This document shows, one piece after another, positions 13,016-36,600 of a stretch of DNA of 64,000 nucleotides. The stretch spans positions 2,758,001 through 2,822,000 of the forward strand of contig NC_134422.1 of the NCBI RefSeq assembly GCF_030867145.1. Direction: 5' to 3'. The position numbers and the translations under genes were made by a program. Every line of letters starts with the position of its first letter. Position 1 is the stretch's first letter. Source of the DNA: Opisthocomus hoazin. Its lineage: Eukaryota > Chordata > Aves > Opisthocomiformes > Opisthocomidae. The notes under the pieces are model-generated. The model did no database searches. It worked only from the letters and a program-made list of their open reading frames with translations, and was not told the origin of the DNA.

Positions 13016-13282
13016 GTGAGGGGAGCGGCGCTGTCGTTGCCCCCCGGTTCTCCCTGAGGGGCGGCCCGGCCGCGCTTCCCTCTGCCCTCCCTCCGCGGGC
13101 GGCCGGGCTCGTAGCGAGCGGGCAGGGCCGCGTTGCCGTGTGGGAAGCGCTGTCGGGGGAAGCCGGGGGGAGGGGGGGCAGGGGCCATGAGGGGCGATCG
13201 GCCCCACCGGGCGGGGTGAGGGTTGGGCGGGAGGCCGGGCGGTGCCTCGGAGGCCAAGTGCGTTCGTTCGTTTCTTTTCCAG

Positions 13283-13324
13283 GGGCAGCCGGGCCTGTCG
13301 GCGAGCGGGAGCCCACCGTCTGCC

Positions 13325-13333
<9 letters not shown>
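13283..13333 (+). CDS. MMADHC: MMADHC exon 2, start codon
   Basis: The acceptor TTTCTTTTCCAG ends at 13,282 and the donor AAC|GTGAGT starts at 13,334. The exon carries 42 nt of 5' UTR, then ATG GCC AAC (Met-Ala-Asn). The start context, GCC before ATG and G after it, is strong. Confidence 0.93.
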
Positions 13334-24833
<11,500 letters not shown>

Positions 24834-24926
24834 CAGTCATCAGGAGTTTCTCAAGTTCTTACGACCTCTGCATTCTTTTGCCTGATGATTCTCTCTAAGC
24901 ATTTTCACTTTAATGTATTCTTAGAT

Positions 24927-24932
24927 AATAAA
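24927..24932 (+). terminator. MMADHC: MMADHC poly(A) signal AATAAA
   Basis: The canonical hexamer lies 94 bp after the stop codon and is followed by a T/GT-rich stretch at about 24,940-24,970 that fits a downstream element. Cleavage is expected near 24,950. A second AATAAA at 25,290 could serve a longer form. Confidence 0.75.
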
Positions 24933-24959
24933 GTAGCTGTTACTTGTTCTAGTCTTTGT

Positions 24960-26933
24960 GAATGTGTTCACCACATGAGACTTGGGTTATTAATTGACAG
25001 CATTCAGACAGACACCTTTATATGCCACATAAATTTCAAGCTGTGCTTTCCTTTAACTTGAATGAGTTCAAATATACATGTACGTAGCTATCTGCGTATC
25101 CTTTTTAATATTATCTTACAAGCCACACTTCTCAACCATTTTATCTTTCAGTGTCTGACAAATCTGTGCTCTTAGTATTAAGAATCCTGATGCCACTGAA
25201 GTTTCTAGGAATTTTGCCACTCACTGGAAGAAGTAAATGACAAAAAAGTGGAATAAGTAATAAAATTGTTCTTGCAGAATATAGGACTTAATAAAGCCTG
25301 CAGAAGTGAACGCTGGACTGATCACTCATATGCTGTTCTAAAATGAGAATAATGAGATAAGCTTTCGGTGGTCTCCAGTGACAAATAATACTTCAGTAGG
25401 GAAGTGTTCACCTGCCTGCTACATGCAGAGACTCAGTAAAAAGTCTTAAGTTACCCTAGAATCAGTCATCTCAATGTTTTTTTTGTCTTTGTGTTGCTTG
25501 GGATTTTGTTTTCTCAGTGCTAGCTAAATTAAAAATAATTAGTTTAAGTATATATATGTAATTTAAAGTTGCTTTTGTAACTTTCTTAGGTCATTGTGTT
25601 AAAAAAAGAAAAAATAGGGTAATGCTTGGCTGTCATCATGTTTTCCTGTACTTGGGTGTAATTCAGACTTGTCTCTGTGAATTTTGAAATGCCTGTGCAA
25701 AGTGCAATTAAGATTAATTATTGCAATTAGGATCAATTATGAAAATATTTCAACAGGAAGGTTTTAAGTAAACTAGTCAGTCTCTTCAGGTATCAGAAAA
25801 ACAGTTGGGTCAGTTGACATTACTGGAGGAAGAAGAGTGAAGAAAATTCAAGGCAGCTGAAATACTGGAACTGTCGGCTGCCTCGCTGCGGAGACCAACG
25901 AACAAACTGGATTTCAGTCCCATCGCGGTCAGGTATCGGGGCCGTTTGTTAATGCACCACTGTGATAGCTGTGTCAGTGTGCCCAGCGGTGGGAATCCTG
26001 CAGACCTGACTCGGCCAAAACGTAGTGCAGCTTGTATCTGGATAGTGGCTGTGCAAGAAGATGATCTGAGAGGTTTGGCTTCCTTTCGAGTAGCTAGGGA
26101 TTTTAATTGTTATGTCTTTTTCCAGCGTTAACTAACAATTTAGTTAGGATTTAAAACTTGTCCTAGGTTTGTGTACTACTTCTGTTCAGTACTCGGGGTC
26201 TAAGCCAGTTATCGCCAAAGTCTTCTTATTGGCTTTAATGAGTTTAGAGCAGATCCTTTACCAAGTGCCTGTATCTGTCCTTGTTAATGATTGCTGCAAG
26301 CCCAGAACTTTGCTGGATCACGGAGGTGGAAGCGAGGAAGACTTTCCCCTGAAGAAGCAGGTGCTGCCTGCTCTGAATTCACTCACTAAGCCGGCACTTC
26401 AGAGGTGATGGTGCTCGTCTGCTGTCGTCGTCATCACTGTTGGCTCTAGCCCGCGTGCATTCCAGGGTTGAGGCTGTTGAGGCAGGATTTGTCTGTCACT
26501 TTGTGGGATTTCTGCTGTATTTCCACAGCCCGAGTTCTTGACCTTGTCTCTACTGTCCATGAAAGGTGTATTACTTCGGAGTCTTTTATTGCTACTTTTT
26601 TTTTGCATTCTCATCAAGAGGATTAAAAAAGCTTGAGAAGCTGCGACATGTCTGTTTGCAGAAGACGATTATTTTGCAGAACACAAATAAGCTCATTTGA
26701 TAACAGAGGGTTAGTGTCTTGCTGGACGCTAGAGTACAGTTGTGGAGGACTTCAAACAAATATTAGAAAAATTCTGTGACATGGTTTGCATACGTTTTAA
26801 CTATCTTGAAGACTCTTGGTGCTATCTGTTCTTCAGGTGACTTTGCTGCACTTGCCTTTCTGTGTTTTAGAAAGGGTGGGAGCTGTCAGGCAGCTATTCA
26901 AATTGAACTTGGGACACGAGTTTTTGAGTTGTT
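24960..26933. other. Intergenic DNA between convergent genes, no gene seen
   Basis: AT-rich, with no recognisable exon or mobile element. It could include a longer MMADHC 3' UTR using the AATAAA at 25,290. Confidence 0.55.
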
Positions 26934-27138
26934 ACAGAATGGTTTGGGTTGGAAGGGACCTTACAGACCATCCTGTTCCACCCCCCTGCCCTGGGCAGGG
27001 CCCCCTTCCACCAGCCCAGGCTGCTCCAAGCCCCATCCAACCTGGCCTTGAACCCTGCCAGGGAGGGGGCAGCCACAGCTTCTTTGGGCAGCCTGGGCCA
27101 GGGCCTCACCACCCTCCTGGGGAAGAATTTTTGTCCTG
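26934..27138 (-). mobile_element. CR1 LINE 3' fragment
   Basis: Read on +: cagaatggtttgggttggaagggacc, a ccctgcc/gggcaggg segment, ccaggctgctccaagcccc, then ggcagcctgggccagggcctcacc. This is the reverse complement of a CR1 3' region of a subfamily different from the 11 kb and 30 kb copies. Only one tail unit remains. Confidence 0.9.
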
Positions 27139-28479
27139 GAAGAGGCTTTTACAGTGGCTTTTCAAATGTCTTCAAGGCAAAAATGTCACTGAAAATAGTG
27201 GGAGTTTTGCCTTGACTTCACTAATGTTTCATGCCAGAATTTGAAGGGAGGTGTGATTTCCTCGTGTTTTTCTAAATAAAATTTTCTCAGATATGCTCTT
27301 TCTTGAAGAGGCTGGGACTGTTCCATTTCCCTTACGTTGAAAGAACTATATTGTGTATTAACTAATTTGCTACTATGAAATAAAGGTTCTTGAATGCAGT
27401 GTAACTGTACTTCTGATAATAAAAACCGAAACAACTTTCAGTGTTACAGAATTAATTTCTTCCTGGGGTAAAGAAAGAAGCTCATGAGAAGAGCTGTTGT
27501 GTGTAAGGTCACATCTGCCTCCTTGGCAAAGATTACTGCTCTGTGAGAAGCACTATTTTTCTTAATTCAGAGAGGCTATTAATTTCTAAATGTCATTAAT
27601 TCATTACCAGATATACCAGAGTTTATTTTTTGCAGTAAATTCCATAAAAACTTTATTTAAGGTGGTGGTGCCGAGGCACGCGGGAGCGGTGCTGTCTTTG
27701 CGTAGTTACATTTGCGGCGCATGAATCGCGGAGCCGCTCTCCACGCACTTCGCCTGCTGGGCTGAAAGAGACGTGGAAGCTGCTGCCTTGGGGTTGATTT
27801 TCACGGATGCGTGGTCTAAAATGTCTGGCAGATACAGATAAGGAGGTCGTTACGTCAGGAGATCCATGATTTCAGAAATATCTCTGCTGTGTACTTGAGG
27901 TAACTTCTTAAACCCCCCTGTTACCTCCTAATAGCTGCCCATGTGTATTAAATGAGTTCCTTCCCTTGCTCTTCAGCTAATTGCTTGGTGGGTGCTGCTG
28001 ACAACCCTTGAGTTTGAGGGCAAACGGAGGATGGAGAGGGCCTGTCGGCGTTGGACGGAGGGGTGGGCGGCTGGTGGGGGAAGGAGGATGAACCGTACCT
28101 GTGTCAGCTGGCTGGCAAGGGCAGAAATGCCTCGCTGGATCCAAAAAGAAACATCCCGTGCATGGAAATTTTTGTGTATTCATTCTTCTAGCAAAACAGG
28201 ACAATTTCACCCAAAATTCTCAAACATTTCTGGAATTTTTTTCAATTTTTCTCACCCAAAATCCATACACAACTAGTGATGTTCTCTCTGAATAGCTGTT
28301 TTTACCACATATGCGTCAATATTTATTTATTGAGCTGTCGCTATGCACGTGAAAGTTATGGTGAGGCAAGTGCTGCGGTTTAAGCTTCCCTTTTAAACAG
28401 CAGAATTTTACGCTGGTTTGTTCGGACCCACTGGGAAATCCCTGGACCTAACCCAAAGCTTGCAAGGTTGCCTTTTGGT
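27139..28479. other. Intergenic DNA with a small CpG cluster
   Basis: No gene is recognised. A compact CpG-rich stretch lies at about 27,665-27,765. The frames at 27,992-28,276 show no known domain. Confidence 0.5.
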
Positions 28480-28770
28480 AGCTCGCGCCTCCCTATCCCT
28501 TGTGTCTCCTGACGAAGGCTCGCGGAGTGACCCCGAGTGCCAACGCTACCGGTGCTCCCGAGGCCGCTACCTCCTGGTGAAACCCAGGCGTCCTCCTGTC
28601 AGCACAGAGCTCGGAGTAGTTACTCACGCGGGCCAACGCCGGACTCTAACGCGAAACGGCGGCGCAGCGAACCGTTTCCTAAGGAAGCCAAGGCAGAAGG
28701 GATTCGTGCTGCTGCTCCGGGACGGGCTGGTGTGACTGTCGGGGGGGGAACCCTCGCCGGCGTAGACTCG
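28480..28770. promoter_or_regulatory. CpG-rich cluster, possible orphan CpG island
   Basis: CpG is dense here (for example ctcgcgcc, gctcgcggagtg, ctcccgaggccg, actcacgcggg, aacggcggcgcagcg) in the middle of the convergent intergenic region. The frame at 28,418-28,735 has no recognisable domain. It may mark an unannotated non-coding transcript start or simply be a GC-rich patch. Confidence 0.35.
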
Positions 28771-29324
28771 TGCGGTGTTTTGCCTTGGAGTGTTGATGCT
28801 TTCCTTTATGTCATTGTTCTAACTGGATGCAATTCTGTCCTGGGGTTTTTTTTAGCTTGAAAAAGCACGGAATGGGAAAGTACTGCTTACAGCGTGCTGT
28901 GAAAGGGACCGTGATGGTCCAAAAAGGTGTCCTCTCTGCAATTGCTGTGTCAGGAACGAGCCTGAAGGTTGGTCAGAACTTCCAGCAGAGGAAACTTAAC
29001 TACAGAGATGTTAATATAGAGTAAAATTCTTGCAGTTTAAGTGATCGATTACTTTTCAAGCACAACTTCAGCAGGGCTGACTAATTTTAATTGCAGCTGG
29101 AGTGGTGAAGTGCTGAAGTTTTGCCCCTGCTGTGAGAGCCGAAAAACTTGCATCCACCATCAAGCCCTCGGCTACACCTGAGCACTAATTGCTGCCGCTG
29201 GTAGGACCTGGGCTTTCCTTTTAAAAGAACTTCAGGGGCGGGTGGCCAGCTGGTGTCGGTGGCTTCATGGAAGGCAGCAGACCCGCTCTGATTCCCACCG
29301 GGTGAAGGTACAGCTCCTGGTGCT

Positions 29325-29835
29325 TTAGTGCCTCGAGGAAGGTTGAACGCTGCCGTGCGTGCGCGCTTTCTGCTCAGCCCTTCGTGCCCCGAAGTTTGGC
29401 ACTTGCGTGGGGGGACTTTTCCCCGCGTGTGGACGTTGTCCAGGAGCTACATGCCCATGTGCACACACGCGCCCGCGGCTCGCAGCTGCTTGGTGACAAC
29501 AATAAGAGCCTGTATCAGCTGCAAGAAGAAGTTCTGTGTTGGCTTTTTCACAGGCTCCTGCTCTGTCATAATTCTCTCTGTGTCCAGGGGAACAGCGGCA
29601 TCTGACAGCAGCGTTGTCGGGAGCCGATCTTTGCCGGGGACGCACGCGGCGTCGGTGGGACGCACCGCTGGAGCCTGGTTTAGAGATGCGAAGTTTGTTG
29701 TTGCCTTGTGAGGGTTCTCTGTGCCCTGCTGACAGGCAGGGTTTACCCTGAGGGTGCGTACGCCGACGCGTGCCGTAGCCGGGTGACCGGACTGAACCGC
29801 GTGCTCGTGGTCGCGGCCGAAACATTGCACTCGAA
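29325..29835. promoter_or_regulatory. CpG-rich block, possible orphan CpG island
   Basis: CpG dinucleotides are frequent from 29,330 to 29,480 (gccgtgcgtgcgcgc, acacgcgcccgcgg) and again from 29,600 to 29,830 (acgcacgcggcgtcgg, gcgtacgccgacgcg, cgcggccg). Overlapping frames of 127 to 171 codons on both strands show no known domain and are expected in CpG-rich DNA. No coding gene is supported. Confidence 0.4.
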
Positions 29836-30145
29836 CACAAAAACTCTTAAAACAGCGAATTCTAGCAGCAGCCCAGCAAAGCTGGATTTGCTGCAAGAGA
29901 CCCAACAAACCCCATTTTCTCGCTGAAGGGAAGCCCCCCTCCCTCTCCCGCCGGTTAGAGGGGTGGCAGGTTTTCAGCAGCGGGTGATGGGGGCTCAGAG
30001 CCCCACGGCTGGTCCCCCCGGTCCTTGGCTGCTCGTCTTGGCTGCTGAGCTGCTCCTGTCTCTTCTGCGAGGGTTCGGTCGGTGGTGTGTCACCTCTGCG
30101 TGGGTCAGTTGTGTCTGTGAGACGTTCTCAGCTGTCCGGCTCTGA

Positions 30146-30735
30146 ATGCAGTGTGCCCAGGTGGCCAAGAAGGCCAGCGGCATCCTGGCTTGGATCAGGA
30201 ATGGTGTGGCCAGCAGGAGCAGGGCAGGGATCGCACCCCTGTGCCCAGCAATCATGAGGCTGCACCTCGAGTACCGTGTGCAGTTTTGGGCCCCTCACTA
30301 CAAGAAGGACATTGAGGGGCTGGAGCATGTCCAGAGAAGGGCAGCGAGGCTGGGGAGGGGTCTGAAGAGCAAGTCTTACGAGGAGCGGCTGAGGGAGCTG
30401 GGGCTCATAAATACCTGCAGGGTGGGTGTCAGGAGGATGGGGGCCAGACTCTTTCCAGTGGTGCCCAGCGACAGGACAAGGGGCAACGGGCACAAACTGA
30501 AGCAGAGGAAGCTCCAGCTGAACCCAAGGAAGAACTTCTTCCCTCTGAGGGTGACGGAGCCCCGGCCCAGGCTGCCCAGGGAGGCTGTGGAGTCTCCTTC
30601 TCTGGAGATATTCCAGCCCCGCCTGGCCGCGGTGCTGTGCCCCCTGCTCTGGGTGACCCTGCTTGGGCAGGGGGTTGGGCTGGGTGACCCACAGAGGGCC
30701 CTGCCAACCCCGAACATGCTGGGATTCTGTGACTC
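30146..30735 (+). mobile_element. CR1 LINE, 5'-truncated, with internal deletion
   Basis: The + frame 30,146-30,742 reads as the CR1 ORF2 C-terminal region: CAQVAKKASGILAWIRNGVA, then [50 protein letters not shown] and [18 protein letters not shown]. Compared with the 11 kb copy, about 60 bp after RLRELGL, the part encoding [12 protein letters not shown], is missing, yet the frame stays open. The 3' end at 'gggattctgtgac' keeps one octamer unit. Confidence 0.93.
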
Positions 30736-30742
30736 AGAGTAG

Positions 30743-32682
30743 GAATCAAAGGAAACCCAGTTGTTTAACTCCATCCTGTTATTTATGACAGCAACACATG
30801 ACTTTCAGCTCAGGTCATTCCCTCCAGTCCAACATCCTCCTGGGGGTCCTGGCAGCATTTGGGTGATCAGACCCCCTGCTCCTGCCCCTTCCCCTCCTGC
30901 TGTTCCTCTAATCCCCACCATCAACCCAGAACGTGGCCACGGCCTTCCGAAAACCGCTCATCGGAGTGCTGCTTGTGCAGGCATGACTCTTCCAGGACCT
31001 TGTCCCTTCCCAAGGGGACACATCCCATTTAATGACCGAAATATTCTCTAGAAATGGGAACGAATGTGGGGCTGGCCCACCAGCGCATGGGGTTTGATCT
31101 ATGCAGCCCTCCAAGGCCACTGCTCTTCCAGCTCATCTCATTGAAGGCATGAGAGCCACACTCCTCCTATTGCTTTTGCCAGGTAGTTTTTTTTTTTTCT
31201 TTTTTTCTTTTATTAACTAAAACCTCATTAATCACTACCTAGGTAGCTAGTTGTCTTATTTGGAAAACTGTTTACTAGGCACTGCGGTGTGGACCATAGC
31301 CTTTCACTACAGCCTCTGCATGTTCAGCAACAGTCCATGACCAACTCGTCGTTCTCCATACACACGTCCTGTCCTCCTTTTTCTGAAGAGACATATAGAG
31401 AGATGCATGGCATATACTCTGTATATATGTGTGTGTGTGTATTTATGTATGTATGGTACTTACAGACAGATGGAGAGTAGCATGCCTGCCTGGCTCTTAC
31501 ACAAGTTGAGGTTTTTGGGTGCATGCACAGAGTCAGAGACAGAAAATCTGCCTTTCAATGTAGGAATCCTTTATAAAAGTGGATTTTCACAAACGAACCT
31601 GACGATAGAGCGGGGTAACTGGAGTGCCCCATGGGTGATTGTAGGGTATGTCCTCTCTCTGCCAGCCTTTCGTTACCGGCTGGGTTTTCTGCAGGGTCCA
31701 ACGCTGGAAAGTTGCTGCAGACTCGCTGAATAGCTGGTGATGGATGGGGCCTCAGAAGGCCATCGGGTCCAACCCAGCTGTGAAATTTGGGAGTCTGAAA
31801 AGACACTGGAGTGTCGGCCAACAAAATGTCAATAAAACCGAACCCCTTCCGTCCCTGCTCTTGCCTAGCCCTCAAAAAAAATTAGTCTGGAAAACCTGTT
31901 AAAAGTATCCTGACAAAAATTTGGCTAAAAAAGCATTGACCAGCTCTGTTATTCCCAAACTGCTGGTGTAATGAATGAGGGTTTTCTGCTACGTGCCGAC
32001 ACCCACAGCGAGGACAAGAAATGGCTGCTTTTCCCTTGACAAGTGTCCTGCCATCCCGAAAGGAACCGTGCTGTCGCCTGGACTAAAGCCAGAGGCTGGC
32101 GGTGGAGCTCTGAGCCCGGCACCCAAACCTGCAAATCCACAGAAAAACTGGGATTAAATAACAGTTACAAACTGACCGTGGCTTTTCTCCTCCATGGGCT
32201 GCTGTGGTGCCTTTAAAATAGCAGCCCTTCACCTTGGCAATGGCAATTCTTGCTTTTAATTTTCTTTTTTTTTTTGTTTTCAGTGAGGCTCAGGCTGGTA
32301 TTTCAGGAGCTGCACAAACACAAAGATCTCACCAGTGTGGAGTGTGACGGGGGAACCTAACAGGATTAGGAGACTGAAATTTCATGCAGCTGGGTGTTAG
32401 GCTTCAATCAGAAAGTAAGCTCTGCCGCTAAAACTGCAGCGTCGGGCGGCTTGGAAGAGCTTTAAGAAAAGCAAATGTGGTCTGGAGACTGGGCTTTGGG
32501 GAGGGGTTTGTTTCTGAAAGAGACACTGTGATAGTCCATAGCGACCAAGTGATGACTGGTAGAAAATGTTGGGAAATGAACTTGTCAGAATATATTTCCC
32601 CTGGAGAAAATTCGAAATTTTGGTTACCAGGATGTTTTCAGCTGACAACCCATCATTTGCTTATAACCATGATGACAAATCA
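30743..32682. other. Intergenic DNA, no gene seen
   Basis: It contains a TG/TATG microsatellite at 31,417 and two T-rich tracts (about 31,190 and 32,265). A weak CR1-like phrase (ggccatcgggtccaaccca, about 31,765) is too short to call. No exon is recognised. Confidence 0.5.
31417..31457 (+). repeat. TA/TG/TATG microsatellite
   Basis: The order is TATATATG, then (TG)n, then ATTTATGTATGTATGG. It is a short impure dinucleotide and tetranucleotide repeat. Confidence 0.85.
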
Positions 32683-33005
32683 TCAAATGCTTATAAATAT
32701 CCAGGGTGGGTGTCAGGAGGACGGGGCCAGACTCTCTTCAGTGGTGCCCAGCGACAGGACAAGGGGCAACGGGCACAAACGGAAGCAGAGGAAGCTCCAG
32801 CTGAACCCGAGGAAGAACTTCTTCCCTCTGAGGGTGACGGAGCACTGGCCCAGGCTGCCCAGGGAGGCTGTGGAGTCTCCTTCTCTGGAGATATTCCAGC
32901 CCCGCCTGGCCGCGGTGCTGTGCCCCCTGCTCTGGGTGACCCTGCTTGGGCAGGGGGTTGGGCTGGGTGACCCACAGAGGGCCCTGCCAACCCTGAAGAT
33001 TCTGT
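32683..33005 (+). mobile_element. CR1 LINE, 5'-truncated
   Basis: It starts at aaatgcttataaatatcc and continues with gggtgggtgtcaggaggacgggg through the RTRGNGHK and [18 protein letters not shown] coding region to 'ctgaagattctgtg'. It is nearly identical to the 30,420-30,730 and 43,517-43,850 copies, and its breakpoint is shared with the latter. The tail is followed by tgtgtgtgtaac. Confidence 0.93.
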
Positions 33006-33884
33006 GTGTGTGTAACCCCCCCTTTAAAGGCTTTTCCTGATGCTTCAGGCCCCTTGCATTAATTGCAGCGTCCTCTCCAGCCAATACTGTTTTTCTGCTA
33101 TTCTACCCTTGCAAACGTTGTTTTATTATTTTTTGCCTTTGCTGTACCTTCACCTTCTGCAGCCAGGAGAGCCTCGGCTCAGCCTTTCCCGCTGCTGAAG
33201 TGGTCATTGAGCTGGAACAGCCTTTATCAGAGCTCAAGGAAAAGAAGTAAATTCACTTCTGTACTCACAGCGTGAGGGAATAGCCCATACTACAGCTGTA
33301 GTCTTCTGTACCTTGAACTTATGTAGATCTTTCTTTGGTTTTGTAAGTGTTGAGCTATACCCTCTTCAGGTTAGGCATAAACAACTTTGTCCAAAAGCTT
33401 TCATTAGTTTCATGAAGTTGCTTCCATCCAAGTCAGTGTTGGTTTCAGGAGTGGAAATTAGAAATAACTGCATGAAAACCTCCAGAACACTCTAAGACTA
33501 AATTAGTGTGGCAGTACAATTACGGAAAATGGAAAGCTTTCCCAGAGCAGGCGAGAGAAAGGAAGATCCAGGGGTCACGAAATAAACAGGAACCTCTCCA
33601 GACTTGTTTAATTAAATGCCCAATATAAAACTATTCGTAACAAATAACCATAGGAGCTCAGTAGGAGGAAACATTGGGGAAGAGTCATTAGCTACAGTGG
33701 GAGTTAAACGAAAATGCTCTACTCTTATTTAGGTTGTTTTTATTTTTGTTTTTTGCTGGTAGGACACCAGAGGAAGGAAGGGGGGGACGGGGGAGCAGAC
33801 AGCCGTGTCCCAGGGCAGGGGTGGCACCGCTCCGAAGAGCAGGGCCGGTGATGCTACCTTGTTGTCAGACACCTCACACATCGT
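33006..33884. other. Intergenic DNA, no gene seen
   Basis: Ordinary AT-rich sequence downstream of the proposed LYPD6 cleavage site. It contains the GT-rich downstream element of that site at about 33,865-33,882 (read on minus). Confidence 0.5.
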
Positions 33885-33900
33885 CTGAATATTTAAATCA

Positions 33901-33906
33901 TTTATT
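33901..33906 (-). terminator. LYPD6: Likely LYPD6 distal poly(A) signal AATAAA
   Basis: On the minus strand the order is GTAAATAAATGATTTAAATA, then, after a further 10 or so bases, a GT-rich stretch (GATGTGTGAGGTGTCTG). That is hexamer, spacing and downstream element in the expected order. Cleavage would fall near 33,885. Confidence 0.6.
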
Positions 33907-34390
33907 TACACAAATCTACAGCATTTACAAGAGTTAAAAAATTAGACATTTAAAAGCAATGTCACATATATAGAGCCTAAAAATAAATACAGTGCAGCGC
34001 AGCTTTTCTGTGCTTTAAAAAAACCCCAACAGCTCGGCGGGCAGACGGGCCACAGCGAGGATCCCGTGCAGGTCCCCCCCTTGCTCTCAGTCACCTTAAT
34101 TTGCTCTTTTAAGCTCAGTGTCCGTGATCCTGGTACTGCAGGTGGAGGTAGCAGCTCCGTTGGAGAGTGCTCGGGTCCCTTTTGAAGGGCACAACTGTGG
34201 CATGGCAGCGCAGGGATGGACCAGCACAGCACGAGGACCGGGACCTTCTCCGGCTGCAGCAGCGGCAGGGTCAGAGCACAGCTGGCAGCGAGCTCCAGAG
34301 CGGCTCCTGCTCAGGTGTTTGCCAAAGCACCACTCTTGGCATAACCATGTCGCCGGCAAACAGATACCATAGGTGGGATGTAGTTTTTAT

Positions 34391-34602
34391 ATCATAGGAT
34401 GGGGTGGAAGGGACCTTTAGAGGCCATCTATCCAACCCCCCACACAACGAGCAGGGCCATCTTTAACTCGATCAGGTTGCTCAGAGCCCATCCAGCCTGA
34501 CCTTGAATGTTTCTAGGGATGGGGCCTCCACCACCTCTCTAGGCAACTCTTTTCCAGTGTTTCACCACCATCGTTGTAAAAACTTTCTTCCTTATCCAAG
34601 CT
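34391..34602 (-). mobile_element. CR1 LINE 3' fragment inside the candidate LYPD6 3' UTR
   Basis: Read on +: atcataggatggggtggaagggacc, a ggccatctatccaac stretch, cagagcccatccagcctgacc, gggatggggcctccaccacc and aactctttccagtgtttcacca. This is an older, diverged CR1 subfamily. It is antisense to + and therefore sense relative to LYPD6. Confidence 0.88.
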
Positions 34603-36562
34603 ACTTTTTATTGGCACGTCCATCATGTGCCCAAGCAGACATAATTTAACCATCAATCTTTGCATACAATGAATCAGCCCCTGAAATACCACTTTTTCCT
34701 CCACTGTCTACAAATGGAGTAGAAGTAACTGGCTTGGCTTAATGCAATGTCAATAACTGAATTTGATCAGTGGCCTCCTGGTCTTTGTGGGTAGAGAGCA
34801 CTACCAGCTACCCAGAGAGATTTCTGGTCTGCCCGAGGTCCACCTGGATGTGGTATGAAGACCCTGCCTGTTGATGCCCACAACAAGCCAGCTAGCCCTG
34901 GAGCCCACATCATCTCACTGCAGGCACCCACACCTTTCACGTGGTGGAAGCGGGCCTAAAAGTCCAACATCTCCTTCTGAAGAAATCTGGCCACTCCTGC
35001 AGCTCAGCCCATCGAGCTCAGAGCTACCATACCACAGGCTGGGCTTGGTGAGTTTGGTTAAATAACAAGAAACTGCAAAATATATGGGAAATAGAGAGAG
35101 ACGACATACAGAGAAGCCAGAAGACACCGGTGGGAACCTGAGTGTAAGCTGCTGACCAAGGCAGCCAGGAGGTAACATCTGCTTCTTGCTGCTGGTTAGG
35201 TATCTGACTGCCTGACTCCTAAACACACGTGTTTATCAAGGCCCAGAATAAAAATATAAATCCTTAAAAAGTCCAGCTGAGCTGCCACCACCAGCGTGTG
35301 ACCCTGAGAAGGCGGGGAGCTCCCCGGGAGGTGCTACTGCTGGCCACGTGCAAGGTGGCCCAAGCCTCGAGCCCACCTTGCTCGAACAAGTTAGCAAGAT
35401 GCTCATGAGTGGTCCCAGATTTCCCACGCGTCCCCATCGCGCTCGCTTTCCAACACAAAGCACATGTCCCGGAGATGGCCCTGCTCCGATCCCCTGCCCC
35501 AGAAGATTGGCAGAACCCCTGCGCAAGGTCCTTCCAGACTTAAACTCTTCCATTTTGCAGGATAATAATAATAAATAAATACTTAAATTGCTGTCGGAGA
35601 AGTCGTAACCCTCTCCACCTCCTTCTCCCCCAACCCGTAAGTACCTTGCACAGCTCTGCTCGCGTGAGCTTGCAGAGGAGGGGGAACAGGCTTTGGAAAG
35701 ACTGCAGGGTTGATTTTTTTTTTCAGGGTCGACTAGAGATAGGTCTCACTTGCATAAAATAACCAATTGCAACTACCCTCTTCATACTAGCGATCTGTGA
35801 GCAAGTCACAGGAGAACTGAAAGGACGTCAAAACACAAGGTTCGTCTGTGAGTGAGGTCAGTTAGCCTATCCCCAAAAATGTCAGTTTTACATAAAAAAT
35901 TAAAAAGGGGAAAGAAACAGGGTTGAAAGTTCAATTTTCACAGTGATGTATACATACATTTAAAAAAAACACCACTCAGCAGAACACACCGAGGCTTCCA
36001 GTGTGCTTTCCTTCCCCGGAGAACCCACCTGACACTAAATCGCGAGCGCTGCTCTCGGTTCTCTTCCTCCTTTGCCTCTGACAAAACTCCCTGGAGCGCA
36101 AGCAGAGGTCACTCCCAAGGCCACAAAACCCAGGACAGCACCTTGCATGCCCAGGTCTGCAGCTCTCCAGCTGGCAATGGTACCCACCACAGATGCTGCA
36201 TACGGGGGGTTACTGGTACCCTCCCGGAGCCCTTCGGAAGCACTGAAGGTGTTGACAAAGCATTTGGATTCCAGCTTCGGCTTCCTTCATCTGCCTTTCA
36301 CTGTATAACTCACCAAAAAAAAGCACTTTGGAGCATAAGCATAGTATAACTTGATAAAGCGCAAGTTACCTTGGAGCATGAGTAGCCAAAAATTCGCTCA
36401 TAAAAAAACAAGTTATGACTATAGTGTTTTTTTAAAAAAACAAACCAACCAAAAATATAAAAAAGCGTGGTTTAACTTTAAAACAAGTCTATGGACACCC
36501 TGCTTTTATTACTGACCTTACAAACCAAAGTTGATTCTTCTTCAAAAGTAATGCAAAACATT

Positions 36563-36600
36563 ATATATATATATATTTATGATAATTTATATATTACAGG
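36563..36600. repeat. AT-rich simple repeat
   Basis: A (TA)n run with interruptions inside the candidate LYPD6 3' UTR. Confidence 0.8.

Noticed and set aside
29325-29908. 153- and 171-codon minus frames in the CpG-rich intergenic block
   Set aside because: They overlap in different phases, have no domain, and are expected where CpG is dense.
31149-31181. ATG followed by MRATLLLLLLP and a GT, looking like a signal-peptide first exon
   Set aside because: No downstream exon, promoter or conserved partner could be found, and a short Leu-rich run is easily random.
31745-31790. Possible CR1 remnant (ggccatcgggtccaaccca)
   Set aside because: Too short and too diverged to separate from chance without an alignment.
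30128-33084. Several Pro/Ser/Gly-rich frames antisense to the CR1 copies (also at 43,535-43,873)
   Set aside because: They are reverse-strand readings of CR1 sequence and recur identically at each CR1 copy.
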